The position numbers and the translations under genes were made by a program. From positions 1-11,555 of the forward strand of contig CAAFWT010000224.1 in assembly GCA_900766785.1 (NCBI GenBank): a stretch of DNA of 11,555 bases, written 5' to 3'. Shown here in pieces: positions 4,810-11,555 of this stretch. The DNA comes from an uncultured Paraprevotella sp. (GTDB lineage: Bacteria; Bacteroidota; Bacteroidia; Bacteroidales; Bacteroidaceae). The notes beneath the pieces were generated by a model, which saw only the letters and a program-made list of their open reading frames with translations, was not told the DNA's origin and searched no databases. Numbering within the stretch: position 1 is the first letter of the stretch; the number at the start of each line of letters is the position of its first letter.

Positions 4810-6003
4810 TCAACCGGCAAGAGCTTCGGTATCCAGAGCTATCATCAGTTCCTCATCGGTGGGGATACAGCATACAGTCACCTTACTGTCCTCGGCAGAG
4901 AGAATGGCCTCGGTGGCACGACAAGAGCGGTTGAGAGTCTCGTCCATCTTGACGCCCATGAACTCCAGACCTTGAGTGGCACCCTCGCGCACCTCCCACT
5001 GGTTCTCACCGGCACCACCTGTGAAGACGATGATGTCCACACCACCCATGGCGGCGGCATACTGTCCTATGTACTTGCGAATGCGATAGGTGTACATCTC
5101 CTTGGCCAGACGAGCCTGGTCGTTGCCCTCGGCTATGCCTGCCAGTATATCGCGGAAGTCGCTGCTGAGCTGACTCACTCCTGCCAGACCCGACTGCTTG
5201 TTGAGCAGAGTGCTGATGCCCTTGGTGTCCAGATGGAGTTTGTCCATCAGGAAGCTGACTGCACCAGCATCGATATCACCACAGCGCGTGCCCATCATCA
5301 GTCCCTCCAGAGGAGTGAGACCCATGGAGGTGTCCACGCAGCGGCCATCCTTGACAGCAGCGATGGAGGCTCCGTTGCCTATATGACAGGTGATAATCTT
5401 CTGGCCCTCGGCCTGAACACCCAGGAACTCACACACACGCTGGGACACATAGCGATGGCTGGTGCCATGGAATCCGTAGCGGCGCACACCGTACTTGGTG
5501 TAGAGCTCATAGGGAAGAGCATACATATAGGCATAGTCGGGCATCGTCTGATGGAAAGCGGTATCGAAGACACCCACCTGAGGAATATCGGGCAGGAGCG
5601 CCTTCACGGCATTCACACCCTTGATATTGGCAGGATTGTGGAGGGGAGCCAGGTCATTGCAGGCCGTGAATGCCTCCATCACCTCGGGAGTGAGGCGAAC
5701 GGACTTATTGAACTTCTCACCTCCGTGCACCATGCGATGGCCCACGGCATCCAGCTCGCCCAAATCCTGGAGCACAGCATAATCGCCCTGGGTGAGCACC
5801 TCGAAGATAAACTGCACGCCGGCAGTGTGCTCCTCGATGGGGCGCATGATGCGGTGCTTCTCTCCGTGGAGTTTCACGGTGATGAATGAGTCGGGCAACC
5901 CTATCTTCTCTATGCCGCCACTGGTGATGACGGTGTGGTCGTCCATGTTGTAAAGTGCGTACTTGATGGAACTGCTTCCGCAGTTGAGAACTAATATTTT
6001 CAT
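4810..6003 (-). CDS. ackA: Acetate kinase
   Basis: AckA interconverts acetyl phosphate + ADP and acetate + ATP in the cytoplasm, the ATP-yielding step of the Pta-AckA pathway. The 397 residues match the usual length of about 400. Family signatures are all present: LVLNCGSSSIKY (4-15) with Asn7, GHRMVHGG (88-95) with Arg90, VFDTAFHQTMP (145-155) with Asp147, YGFHGTSHRYV (176-186) with His179, PLEGLMMGTRCGD (231-243) with Arg240, FTGGAGEN (327-334), and the C-terminal Mg-binding PTDEEL (381-386). By comparison with the Methanosarcina enzyme, the essential Asn, Arg, Asp, His and Arg residues are conserved. The start is supported by AGAAGG directly before the ATG. pta ends 47 nt upstream on the same strand, and the terminator at 4701-4768 follows. 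No anomaly is seen. Confidence 0.97.
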   Translation of the reverse strand: MKILVLNCGSSSIKYALYNMDDHTVITSGGIEKIGLPDSFITVKLHGEKHRIMRPIEEHTAGVQFIFEVLTQGDYAVLQDLGELDAVGHRMVHGGEKFNKSVRLTPEVMEAFTACNDLAPLHNPANIKGVNAVKALLPDIPQVGVFDTAFHQTMPDYAYMYALPYELYTKYGVRRYGFHGTSHRYVSQRVCEFLGVQAEGQKIITCHIGNGASIAAVKDGRCVDTSMGLTPLEGLMMGTRCGDIDAGAVSFLMDKLHLDTKGISTLLNKQSGLAGVSQLSSDFRDILAGIAEGNDQARLAKEMYTYRIRKYIGQYAAAMGGVDIIVFTGGAGENQWEVREGATQGLEFMGVKMDETLNRSCRATEAILSAEDSKVTVCCIPTDEELMIALDTEALAG

Positions 6004-6050
6004 CCTTCTGTTCTTGTGTAATGCTTCCTAACGATGTTATGTATGTGAGA

Positions 6051-7058
6051 TCACTTGGCATCCATGGCCTGGCATGCGGTGATGGCTATCATCTTGTAGA
6101 TATCATCCACCGAGCATCCGCGTGAGAGGTCGTTGACGGGACGGGCTATACCCTGCAGGATGGGGCCTATGGCATCGGCATGCCCCAGACGCTGCACCAG
6201 CTTGTAGGCGATGTTTCCCACTTCCAGGCAGGGGAACACCAGCACATTGGCCTGGCCTGCTATGTCACTTCCTGGAGCCTTCTTGACAGCCACCGAGGGA
6301 ACCAGTGCTGCATCGGCCTGCATCTCTCCGTCGACTTTCAGTTCAGGATCCAGTTCATGAGCCAGTCTGGTGGCTTCCACCACCTTGTCCACCACCTCAT
6401 GCTTGGCGCTTCCCTTGGTACTGAAGGAGAGCATGGCCACCCGTGGGTCGGCAAATCCTGCCACGCTGCGTGCTGTCTGTGCCGTGCAAACAGCTATCTG
6501 AGCCAGCTGTGCTGCATCGGGAACAGGAGTGACAGCCACGTCTCCCACCACCAGCACACCCTCTTCACCATACTCGGGAGCCTGTGTGAGGAGCAGCATG
6601 GCACCGCTCACGCAGGAGATACCTGGTGCGCACTTGATGATTTGCAGGGCGGGGCGCAGAGTATCGCCCGTGGTGGAGAGAGCTCCGCTTATCTGTCCGT
6701 CGGCATCTCCACTCTTGATAATCAGGCATCCAAAGTAGAGAGGGTCCATCACCTTGCGGCGTGCCTCCTCGATGGTCATTCCCTTCTTCTGTCGGAGCTG
6801 GAAGAGCAGCTGGGCATACTCTTCGGTCTTGGGGCTGTTGGCAGGGTCTATGATGGTGGCCTTGTCCACATGCTTCAGACCCAGTTTGTCTGCCAATGCA
6901 AAAATCTCCTGCTCATTACCTATCAGGATGATATCGGCCAATCCGTCGGCCAGGGCATGGTCGGCAGCGGTCAATGTACGTTCCTCGAGACTCTCGGGCA
7001 GAACGATGCGCTGTCTGTTCTGCTGTGCCCGGAGGATAATCTTGTCCATTAAACTCAT
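6051..7058 (-). CDS. pta: Phosphate acetyltransferase, short form
   Basis: Pta transfers the acetyl group of acetyl-CoA to phosphate, making acetyl phosphate for AckA; acetyl phosphate can also donate phosphate to response regulators. At 335 residues this is the single-domain type, lacking the N-terminal DRTGG and P-loop regions of the long E. coli form. Recognisable PTA-domain blocks are DPLYFGCLIIKSGDADGQIS (105-124), STTGDTLRPALQIIK (128-142), MLSFSTKGSAKHE (209-221), VDGEMQADAALVP (242-254), and FPCLEVGNIAYKLVQRLG (275-292) followed by GPILQGIARPVNDLSRG. The first ATG (7058) gives MSLMDKIILRAQ; Met4 (7049) is an alternative. The gap to cdaA upstream is 54 nt with no TAnnTTTG box, and ackA follows after 47 nt, so pta is likely part of the folP-cdaA-pta-ackA transcript. 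Confidence 0.96.
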   Translation of the reverse strand: MSLMDKIILRAQQNRQRIVLPESLEERTLTAADHALADGLADIILIGNEQEIFALADKLGLKHVDKATIIDPANSPKTEEYAQLLFQLRQKKGMTIEEARRKVMDPLYFGCLIIKSGDADGQISGALSTTGDTLRPALQIIKCAPGISCVSGAMLLLTQAPEYGEEGVLVVGDVAVTPVPDAAQLAQIAVCTAQTARSVAGFADPRVAMLSFSTKGSAKHEVVDKVVEATRLAHELDPELKVDGEMQADAALVPSVAVKKAPGSDIAGQANVLVFPCLEVGNIAYKLVQRLGHADAIGPILQGIARPVNDLSRGCSVDDIYKMIAITACQAMDAK

Positions 7059-7112
7059 GTTGCTTTCTCTTATATGAATATTGAATGTGTATTGATTCCC
7101 GTTTTGATTCTG

Positions 7113-7892
7113 TCAGAACCGGCCCTTCATGAGCAGCAGTTCCAGGTCCTCGGCCGAGAGACGCGACCGGAAACTGTCGTTGTAGGCCGCTGTGATATTG
7201 CCTGTCTCCTCACTCACCACTATGGCCAGGGCATCGGTCTCCTTGCTGATACCCTTGGCAGCCCGATGACGAAGTCCGAACTCCTTGGGGATGTCCAGGT
7301 CATGACTGATGGGGAGGATGCAGGAAGCCGCCTTTATCTTGTTGCCCGCGATGATCATGGCACCATCGTGCAGGGGACTGTTCTTGAAGAAGATGTTCTC
7401 TATGAGCCTCTGACTGATGCGGGCATTGAGTTCCTCGCCTGTGCGTATGATGTCCACCAGGGGCAAGTCGTTCTGCATGACGATGAGTGCTCCCACGTGC
7501 TGCTTGCTCATGTTGAGACACGCCATCACGATGGGGAAGATATCCTCACGCTCATGCATCATCCCCGACATGCCTTTCCGCTTGTCGGGACGGAAGAGAT
7601 GGATGAACTTCCTGGCACGCTGATGAGCTCCTATGCTATAGAAGAAGTGTCGGATCTCCTCCTGGAAGAGCACGATGATGGCAATGGCTCCCACACCCAC
7701 AAGCTGGTTGAGGATATTGCCCAGAAGCTTCATCTCAAGAACCTTGCTGATGATGATCCAGAAACTCACGAAGACCAGTACTCCATAGAAGATATTCACC
7801 GAGCGCGACTGCTTCATCAGTTTATAGCAGTAGAACAGGATGACAGCTACCAGCAGGACGTCTATCACGTCCTTGATTCCCATTTCTAACAT
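7113..7892 (-). CDS. cdaA: Membrane diadenylate cyclase (c-di-AMP synthase, CdaA type)
   Basis: This enzyme condenses two ATP into the second messenger cyclic di-AMP, which in other bacteria governs potassium, osmotic and cell-wall balance. The 259-residue protein has the CdaA layout: three N-terminal membrane segments (about 9-25, 33-49 and 58-76), then a cytoplasmic DAC domain (about 95-259). The catalytic signatures are both present: DGA (176-178) in SPLHDGAMI and RHR (208-210) in GLRHRAAKG; SEETG (227-231) completes the domain. In Firmicutes this gene (also ybbP/dacA) is followed by ybbR and glmM; here it is not. Instead its ATG overlaps the folP stop by 7 bp (7886-7892), suggesting translational coupling. 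pta follows after 54 nt. Met4 (7883) is an alternative start. This is the only nucleotide-signal enzyme in the window. Confidence 0.95.
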   Translation of the reverse strand: MLEMGIKDVIDVLLVAVILFYCYKLMKQSRSVNIFYGVLVFVSFWIIISKVLEMKLLGNILNQLVGVGAIAIIVLFQEEIRHFFYSIGAHQRARKFIHLFRPDKRKGMSGMMHEREDIFPIVMACLNMSKQHVGALIVMQNDLPLVDIIRTGEELNARISQRLIENIFFKNSPLHDGAMIIAGNKIKAASCILPISHDLDIPKEFGLRHRAAKGISKETDALAIVVSEETGNITAAYNDSFRSRLSAEDLELLLMKGRF

Positions 7893-8743
7893 GAGCGCAT
7901 CATATTGGTTATCCGCACGGCCTCCACAGCCTGGCGCACGTCATGGACACGCAAGATGGAAGCACCCTTGGCCAGAGCTATGGTATTGAGCACCGTGGTG
8001 CCGTTGAGTGCATCCTGAGGAGAACCGCCCGTAAGGCGATAAATCATGGACTTGCGGCTGATGCCCACCAGCAAGGGGAGTCCCAGCACGTGCAGGTCCT
8101 CCAGTCGGTGCATCAACTCGTAATTATGCTGCAGGGTCTTGGCAAATCCGAATCCGGGGTCGAGGATGATATCTGCCACGCCCAGCTCATGCAGGCGGAA
8201 GATCCTGTGGGCAAAGTACTGAAGCATCTCGGTGAGCAGGTCATCATAATGAGGATCAGCCTGCATATTCTGAGGTGTGCCCTTCATATGCATCAGGATA
8301 TAGGGGACTTTCAGACGGGCCACGGTGGAGAACATCTCTGCATCGAGCTCTCCTCCCGAGATATCATTCACCATCTGCACACCATACTCCTCCACACACA
8401 TGCGGGCCACATCGGCACGGAAGGTGTCCACACTCACCACTGCATCGGGAGCCACACACCGCAATGTCTGCAGGGCCTGTCTGAGACGCTGCATCTCCTC
8501 ATCAGGAGTCACATCCTGAGCACCCGGCCGGCTGGAGTAGGCACCTATGTCTATCATGTCGGCTCCCTCCTGCAGGATTTGCATGGTACGGGCTGCTATC
8601 TCTTCATCGCTCTGCTTGCGGCTGTCGGCATAGAAAGAATCAGGGGTCACATTGAGAATACCCATCACACGCGGGACGCTCATATCCATCAGCGTGCCGC
8701 CTACGTTTATGGTATAATGGGAATTTTCCTGCATCTGATTCAT
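7886..8743 (-). CDS. folP: Dihydropteroate synthase
   Basis: FolP joins p-aminobenzoate and 6-hydroxymethyl-dihydropterin pyrophosphate to make dihydropteroate in folate synthesis; it is the sulfonamide target. From the chosen start (285 aa) the TIM-barrel signatures are MGILNVTPDSF (27-37), MIDIGAYSSRPGAQDVTPDE (63-82), VSVDTFRADVA (103-113), VNDISGG (125-131), MHMKGTPQNMQ (151-161), ILDPGFGFAKT (193-203), LVGISRKSMI (225-234), and LRVHDVRQAVEA (264-275). All conserved pterin- and sulfonamide-site residues I can recognise are present. The longer frame starts at 8776 (adding MDNFASQKSNE), but those first codons contain TAACTTTG, a perfect -7 box with TTG 20 nt upstream, so the transcript should begin near 8757 and translation at 8743 or 8734. 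cdaA overlaps its 3' end by 7 bp. Confidence 0.94.
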   Translation of the reverse strand: MNQMQENSHYTINVGGTLMDMSVPRVMGILNVTPDSFYADSRKQSDEEIAARTMQILQEGADMIDIGAYSSRPGAQDVTPDEEMQRLRQALQTLRCVAPDAVVSVDTFRADVARMCVEEYGVQMVNDISGGELDAEMFSTVARLKVPYILMHMKGTPQNMQADPHYDDLLTEMLQYFAHRIFRLHELGVADIILDPGFGFAKTLQHNYELMHRLEDLHVLGLPLLVGISRKSMIYRLTGGSPQDALNGTTVLNTIALAKGASILRVHDVRQAVEAVRITNMMRSC

Positions 8744-8763
8744 TTCATTACTTTTCTGACTGG

Positions 8764-8794
8764 CAAAGTTATCCATTATTTAAAGAATGAACAA
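8764..8794 (-). promoter_or_regulatory. folP operon promoter
   Basis: On the minus strand TTG (8792-8794) is followed after 20 nt by TAACTTTG (8764-8771), matching the Bacteroidota -33/-7 consensus fully. It probably drives folP, cdaA, pta and ackA. The -7 box overlaps the first codons of the longest possible folP frame and so decides against that start. Confidence 0.75.
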
Positions 8795-8814
8795 GCGAAA
8801 CGGGAAAAATGCGC

Positions 8815-8822
8815 TAACTTTG
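8815..8822 (+). promoter_or_regulatory. murF promoter -7 element
   Basis: TAACTTTG is a perfect match to the -7 box and identical to the folP box on the opposite strand, 43 bp away. No TTG lies at the expected -33 position, so the promoter may rely on the -7 box alone or on an activator. Transcription would start near 8829, leaving a purine-rich leader of about 57 nt that includes a small CGGAG/CTCCG hairpin (8832-8849). Confidence 0.6.
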
Positions 8823-8870
8823 CGGAGGAGACGGAGGACGTATGCTCCGAAGTACTTACTGAACAGAAAC

Positions 8871-8877
8871 AAGGAGG
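8871..8877 (+). promoter_or_regulatory. murF Shine-Dalgarno site
   Basis: AAGGAGG ends 8 nt before the ATG at 8886. It fixes the murF start and argues against the in-frame ATG at 8787, which lies upstream of the promoter box. Confidence 0.75.
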
Positions 8878-8885
8878 AAAGAATC

Positions 8886-10208
8886 ATGACCACATTGGAA
8901 TCTCTATATGAACTGTACCTGCAGCATCCGCTGGTGACAACGGACAGTCGCGACTGCCCTCAGGGCTCCATCTTTTTTGCCCTCAAGGGAGACACTTTCG
9001 ACGGGAACCTCTTTGCTGCCCGTGCCCTCGAACAAGGATGTGCCGCTGCTGTGGTGGACAACCCCGAGGTGGCTGTTGACCAGCGATACATGGTGGTGCC
9101 ATCGGTGCTGGAAGCACTGCAGCAACTGGCGGCCCTGCACCGCAAGCGCTGGGGGAAGACCATCATACAGATAACCGGGACCAACGGAAAGACAACTACC
9201 AAGGAACTGGTGTCGGCAGTACTCTCACAGTCACACCATGTGCTCTATACCCAAGGCAACCTGAACAACCACATAGGTGTACCACGCACCCTGCTCCGAC
9301 TCACCGCTGAGCATGACCTGGCTGTGGTGGAGACTGGGGCCAATCATCCGGGAGAGATTGCCTTCCTGTGCTCGCTGGTACACGCCGACTATGGCCTCAT
9401 CACCAATGTGGGACGTGCCCACCTGCTCGGCTTCGGTTCGTTTGATGGAGTAAAGCATACCAAGGGCGAACTCTATGACGACCTGAGCCAGCGCGGAGGA
9501 AAGATTTTCCTCAATGCTCTGGACGATGACCTGAGAGAGATGGCCAGCAGCCGGGGATTCCAGATAGGACAGCAGGCTATCCCCTATGTGGAAGCACGTG
9601 TGGAGAGCTGCTCCCCATTCCTGTGCATCCAATGGCGAGAGGACTGTGACGAGCCCTGGCACGAGGTGAAGACCCACCTCATAGGCGCATACAACATAGC
9701 CAACCTGCGTGCTGCCATCACCGTAGGACTGCACTTCGGGGTGACGCCCTCGCAGATAGACCGGGCACTGGAGGCTTACCAGCCCACCAACAACAGAAGT
9801 GAGTTCAGACAGACAGAGCACAACAGACTGGTGGTGGATGCCTACAATGCCAACCCTTCGAGCATGGAGGCTGCACTCACAGCATTCGCCTTTGTGGAGG
9901 GGAACCACAAGATGGTCATCCTGGGAGACATGCGCGAACTGGGTGCAGAAAGCCGTAAGGAGCACCTGCGCGTGCTGCATCAGTTGCAAGGGATGGAGCT
10001 GGAAGACGTGTGGCTGGTGGGAAGCGAGTTTGCCCAGGCACTGACAGAGAAGCAGGCTGAAAGCGAATGCGGCCACGCGAAATACCGAACCTTTGAGAAT
10101 GAGAAACAGGTGGAAGATTATCTCTCGGCCCATCCCCTCAGCGGACACACCATCCTGGTGAAGGGGAGCAACGGCACGGGGCTGTTCCGCCTGCCTGCTC
10201 TCCTGTAA
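8886..10208 (+). CDS. murF: UDP-N-acetylmuramoyl-tripeptide--D-alanyl-D-alanine ligase
   Basis: MurF adds D-Ala-D-Ala to UDP-MurNAc-tripeptide with ATP, completing the cytoplasmic peptidoglycan precursor. The 440-residue product has the three Mur ligase domains: an N-terminal substrate domain (TTDSRDCPQGSIFFALKGD, 18-36), the central ATPase domain with P-loop TGTNGKTTTKE (97-107), ETGANHPGE (149-157), ITNVGRAHL (172-180) and a KGELY lysine (193) that is usually carbamylated, then GAYNIANLRAA (267-277). The C-terminal domain carries NNRSEF (302-307), DAYNANPSSM (318-327), ILGDMRELG (345-353) and VKGSNG (425-430). DAYNANP and NRSEF identify MurF rather than MurC, D or E. The start is chosen for its Shine-Dalgarno; an in-frame ATG at 8787 would precede the promoter. 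It stands apart from any mur/dcw cluster in the visible region. rsmA follows after 45 nt. Confidence 0.96.
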   Translation: MTTLESLYELYLQHPLVTTDSRDCPQGSIFFALKGDTFDGNLFAARALEQGCAAAVVDNPEVAVDQRYMVVPSVLEALQQLAALHRKRWGKTIIQITGTNGKTTTKELVSAVLSQSHHVLYTQGNLNNHIGVPRTLLRLTAEHDLAVVETGANHPGEIAFLCSLVHADYGLITNVGRAHLLGFGSFDGVKHTKGELYDDLSQRGGKIFLNALDDDLREMASSRGFQIGQQAIPYVEARVESCSPFLCIQWREDCDEPWHEVKTHLIGAYNIANLRAAITVGLHFGVTPSQIDRALEAYQPTNNRSEFRQTEHNRLVVDAYNANPSSMEAALTAFAFVEGNHKMVILGDMRELGAESRKEHLRVLHQLQGMELEDVWLVGSEFAQALTEKQAESECGHAKYRTFENEKQVEDYLSAHPLSGHTILVKGSNGTGLFRLPALL

Positions 10209-10253
10209 GCACACCTCTCCCCCACTTCACCCATCATCATAGCCCTAAGCAGA

Positions 10254-11081
10254 ATGAAAAGCGTAAGACCTAAGAAACAGTTGGGACAGCACTTCCTCAC
10301 CGACCAGGAGGTGGCCCAGAAGATAGCCAACACCGTGGATGCCTGCCCTGGCCTGCCCATACTGGAAGTAGGACCTGGCATGGGGGTGCTCACCCAATAT
10401 CTGCTGCCCAAAGGCAGGCCCGTGAAAGTGGTGGAGATAGATACAGAGTCGGTGGCTTACCTGAAGGAGCACATGCCCCAGCTGGGTGAGGACATCCTGG
10501 AGGATGACTTCCTGCGCATGCCCCTCGACAGGATTTTCGGCGGGGAACCGTTTGTGCTGACAGGCAACTATCCCTACAACATCTCCAGCCAGATATTCTT
10601 CCGCATGCTGGAGTATCGCGACCTGATACCCTGCTGTACGGGCATGATACAGCGCGAGGTGGCACTGCGCATGGCTGCAGCACCAGGAAGCCGCACCTAT
10701 GGCATACTGAGCGTGCTGCTGCAGGCATGGTATGATATCGAGTACCTGTTCACGGTGGACGAGCACGTGTTCTGTCCGCCACCAAAGGTGAAGAGTGCCG
10801 TCATCCGCCTGACACGAAACAGCGTGACGTCCCTGCCCTGCCAGGAGGCGCTCTTCCGCAGGGTGGTGAAGACCACCTTCAACCAGCGCAGAAAGACCCT
10901 GCGCAACAACATACGCCCTCTGCTCACACAGATAGACACAGAGCAGACTGGCAAGGGCATCCAGCCCAAGGACCATACAGAATGGCTGGCACAGCCCCTC
11001 TTCCAGAAGCGTCCCGAGCAACTCAGCGTGCAGGACTTCATCCAGCTGACCCTGAGCCTGCAGGAAGAATGCGGACTGTAA
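10254..11081 (+). CDS. rsmA: 16S rRNA (adenine1518-N6/adenine1519-N6)-dimethyltransferase
   Basis: RsmA (KsgA) uses S-adenosylmethionine to dimethylate two adjacent adenines in the 3'-terminal helix of 16S rRNA late in 30S assembly; loss of this activity gives kasugamycin resistance in E. coli. The 275 residues match the family. Signatures: KKQLGQHFL (7-15), SAM-binding EVGPGMGVLT (38-47), the acidic residue in VVEID (59-63), DDF (84-86), the catalytic NYPYN motif (105-109), VFCPPPKVKSAV (172-183) and FNQRRKTLRNN (209-219), which is typical of the C-terminal rRNA-binding part. It lies 45 nt after murF with no promoter box or terminator between, so both are probably cotranscribed. No visible terminator follows the gene. 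Confidence 0.96.
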   Translation: MKSVRPKKQLGQHFLTDQEVAQKIANTVDACPGLPILEVGPGMGVLTQYLLPKGRPVKVVEIDTESVAYLKEHMPQLGEDILEDDFLRMPLDRIFGGEPFVLTGNYPYNISSQIFFRMLEYRDLIPCCTGMIQREVALRMAAAPGSRTYGILSVLLQAWYDIEYLFTVDEHVFCPPPKVKSAVIRLTRNSVTSLPCQEALFRRVVKTTFNQRRKTLRNNIRPLLTQIDTEQTGKGIQPKDHTEWLAQPLFQKRPEQLSVQDFIQLTLSLQEECGL

Positions 11082-11186
11082 AGGGTGGTACATGCACACA
11101 CCTGACGGTATGCCCCGATTAGGTATTCACTGCCGTGACACCTCTTATCATTAAACCATTCCCGAAAAGAAGTATCCCAAATACGT

Positions 11187-11555
11187 ATGCCCAGGACTTC
11201 TTTGTTATTTCTCATCGTGCTTCTGATGTTTTCAGCAAGTGCCACAGCACAGAAAAGCCGACAGCGGAAGACTACTGCCACCACACAGAAAACAGACTCC
11301 CTGACCAGTCTGCAACTGCGTGGCTGTGTGCTGGATGCACTTCTGCAGGACAGTCTGCCAGGAGTGCACGTGCGCCTCATCAATAATAAAGGAGAACTGT
11401 CAAAGCTCACACAGACAGGTAAGAATGGGCAATACACCCTGACCGACATTCCCCCGGGGAAATACACCATGAAGTTCACCTGCATGGGATTCCACGAAGA
11501 GAACCGAGCCCTGAACATCACACGCCAGACAGGTCACCTCATGCTGGGAACCGTA
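11187..11555 (+). CDS. Exported protein with carboxypeptidase-regulatory-like domain (3' end cut by window)
   Basis: The first 123 codons of a gene that runs off the right edge. Residues 1-22 form a signal peptide (LLFLIVLLMFSASATAQ). After a short Ser/Thr/Lys/Gln-rich linker (about 23-40), residues about 43-118 match the carboxypeptidase-regulatory-like / CarboxypepD_reg-like beta-sandwich: LRGCVLDALLQDSLPGVHVR, then TGKNGQYTLTDIPPGKYTMK and a following strand. In Bacteroidota this domain is typically the N-terminal plug extension of TonB-dependent receptors or outer-membrane beta-barrel proteins; which one cannot be decided here. The SLPGVHVRL and GQYTLTDIPPG blocks are the strongest evidence. 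The start has only a weak AAAAGAAG upstream. It may extend the murF-rsmA unit or have its own promoter; none is clear in 11082-11186. Confidence 0.8.
   Translation, partial: MPRTSLLFLIVLLMFSASATAQKSRQRKTTATTQKTDSLTSLQLRGCVLDALLQDSLPGVHVRLINNKGELSKLTQTGKNGQYTLTDIPPGKYTMKFTCMGFHEENRALNITRQTGHLMLGTV

Noticed and set aside
4661..4975. Plus-strand ORF of 104 codons over the ackA terminator
   Set aside because: It runs through the terminator hairpin into antisense of ackA and has no protein-family character.
8787..8885. N-terminal extension of MurF (33 residues, Arg-rich)
   Set aside because: It lies across the promoter -7 box and leader, and a better Shine-Dalgarno-supported start is at 8886.
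4972..11099. Long antisense ORFs opposite ackA, pta, cdaA, folP, murF and rsmA (271-327 codons)
   Set aside because: All are aligned codon for codon with the real gene and have no recognisable domains; they follow from avoidance of TTA, CTA and TCA codons.

Overview
The window looks like a chromosomal segment of a Bacteroidota bacterium, most likely order Bacteroidales and Prevotella-like. Four things support this: promoters of the TTG / TAnnTTTG type, a large secreted protein ending in a type IX secretion (Por) C-terminal tail, a short acidic protein of a kind I associate with Prevotella, and the protein sequences of the housekeeping genes. Most genes are moderately GC-rich. The assignment rests on pattern recognition only.

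Layout. Positions 1-349 hold no convincing gene but are packed with short palindromes: three copies of a CTGCC/GGCAG hairpin (two inside a perfect 33-bp direct repeat) and several other inverted repeats. From 350 to 1702, on the minus strand, lies a two-gene unit with a good promoter at 1758-1789: a YbjQ-family small protein, then a secreted alpha/beta hydrolase. From 1937 to 4467, also minus, a 782-residue secreted multidomain protein is followed by a 51-residue acidic protein; a promoter lies at 4593-4622 and a hairpin follows the unit at 1843-1881. From 4810 to about 8743, minus, runs folP - cdaA - pta - ackA (folate synthesis, c-di-AMP synthesis, then the acetate/ATP pathway), closed by a strong intrinsic terminator at 4701-4768. 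From 8886 onward, plus, lie murF (last cytoplasmic step of peptidoglycan precursor synthesis), rsmA/ksgA (16S rRNA dimethyltransferase) and the first 123 codons of an exported protein with a carboxypeptidase-regulatory-like domain, cut off by the window edge.

How the genes work together. Pta and AckA form the acetyl-CoA to acetate route that yields ATP. FolP and CdaA overlap by 7 bp and are probably translationally coupled. folP and murF are divergent, each with its own TAACTTTG -7 element; those elements argue that both proteins start downstream of the first available ATG. The secreted protein at 2119-4467 is mosaic in base composition: a GC-richer signal peptide and C-terminal module flank an AT-rich middle.

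I found no defence system, mobile-element gene, CRISPR array, tRNA or rRNA. The most unusual parts are the palindrome-dense block at the left end and the mosaic secreted protein with its small acidic partner and overlapping upstream reading frame.
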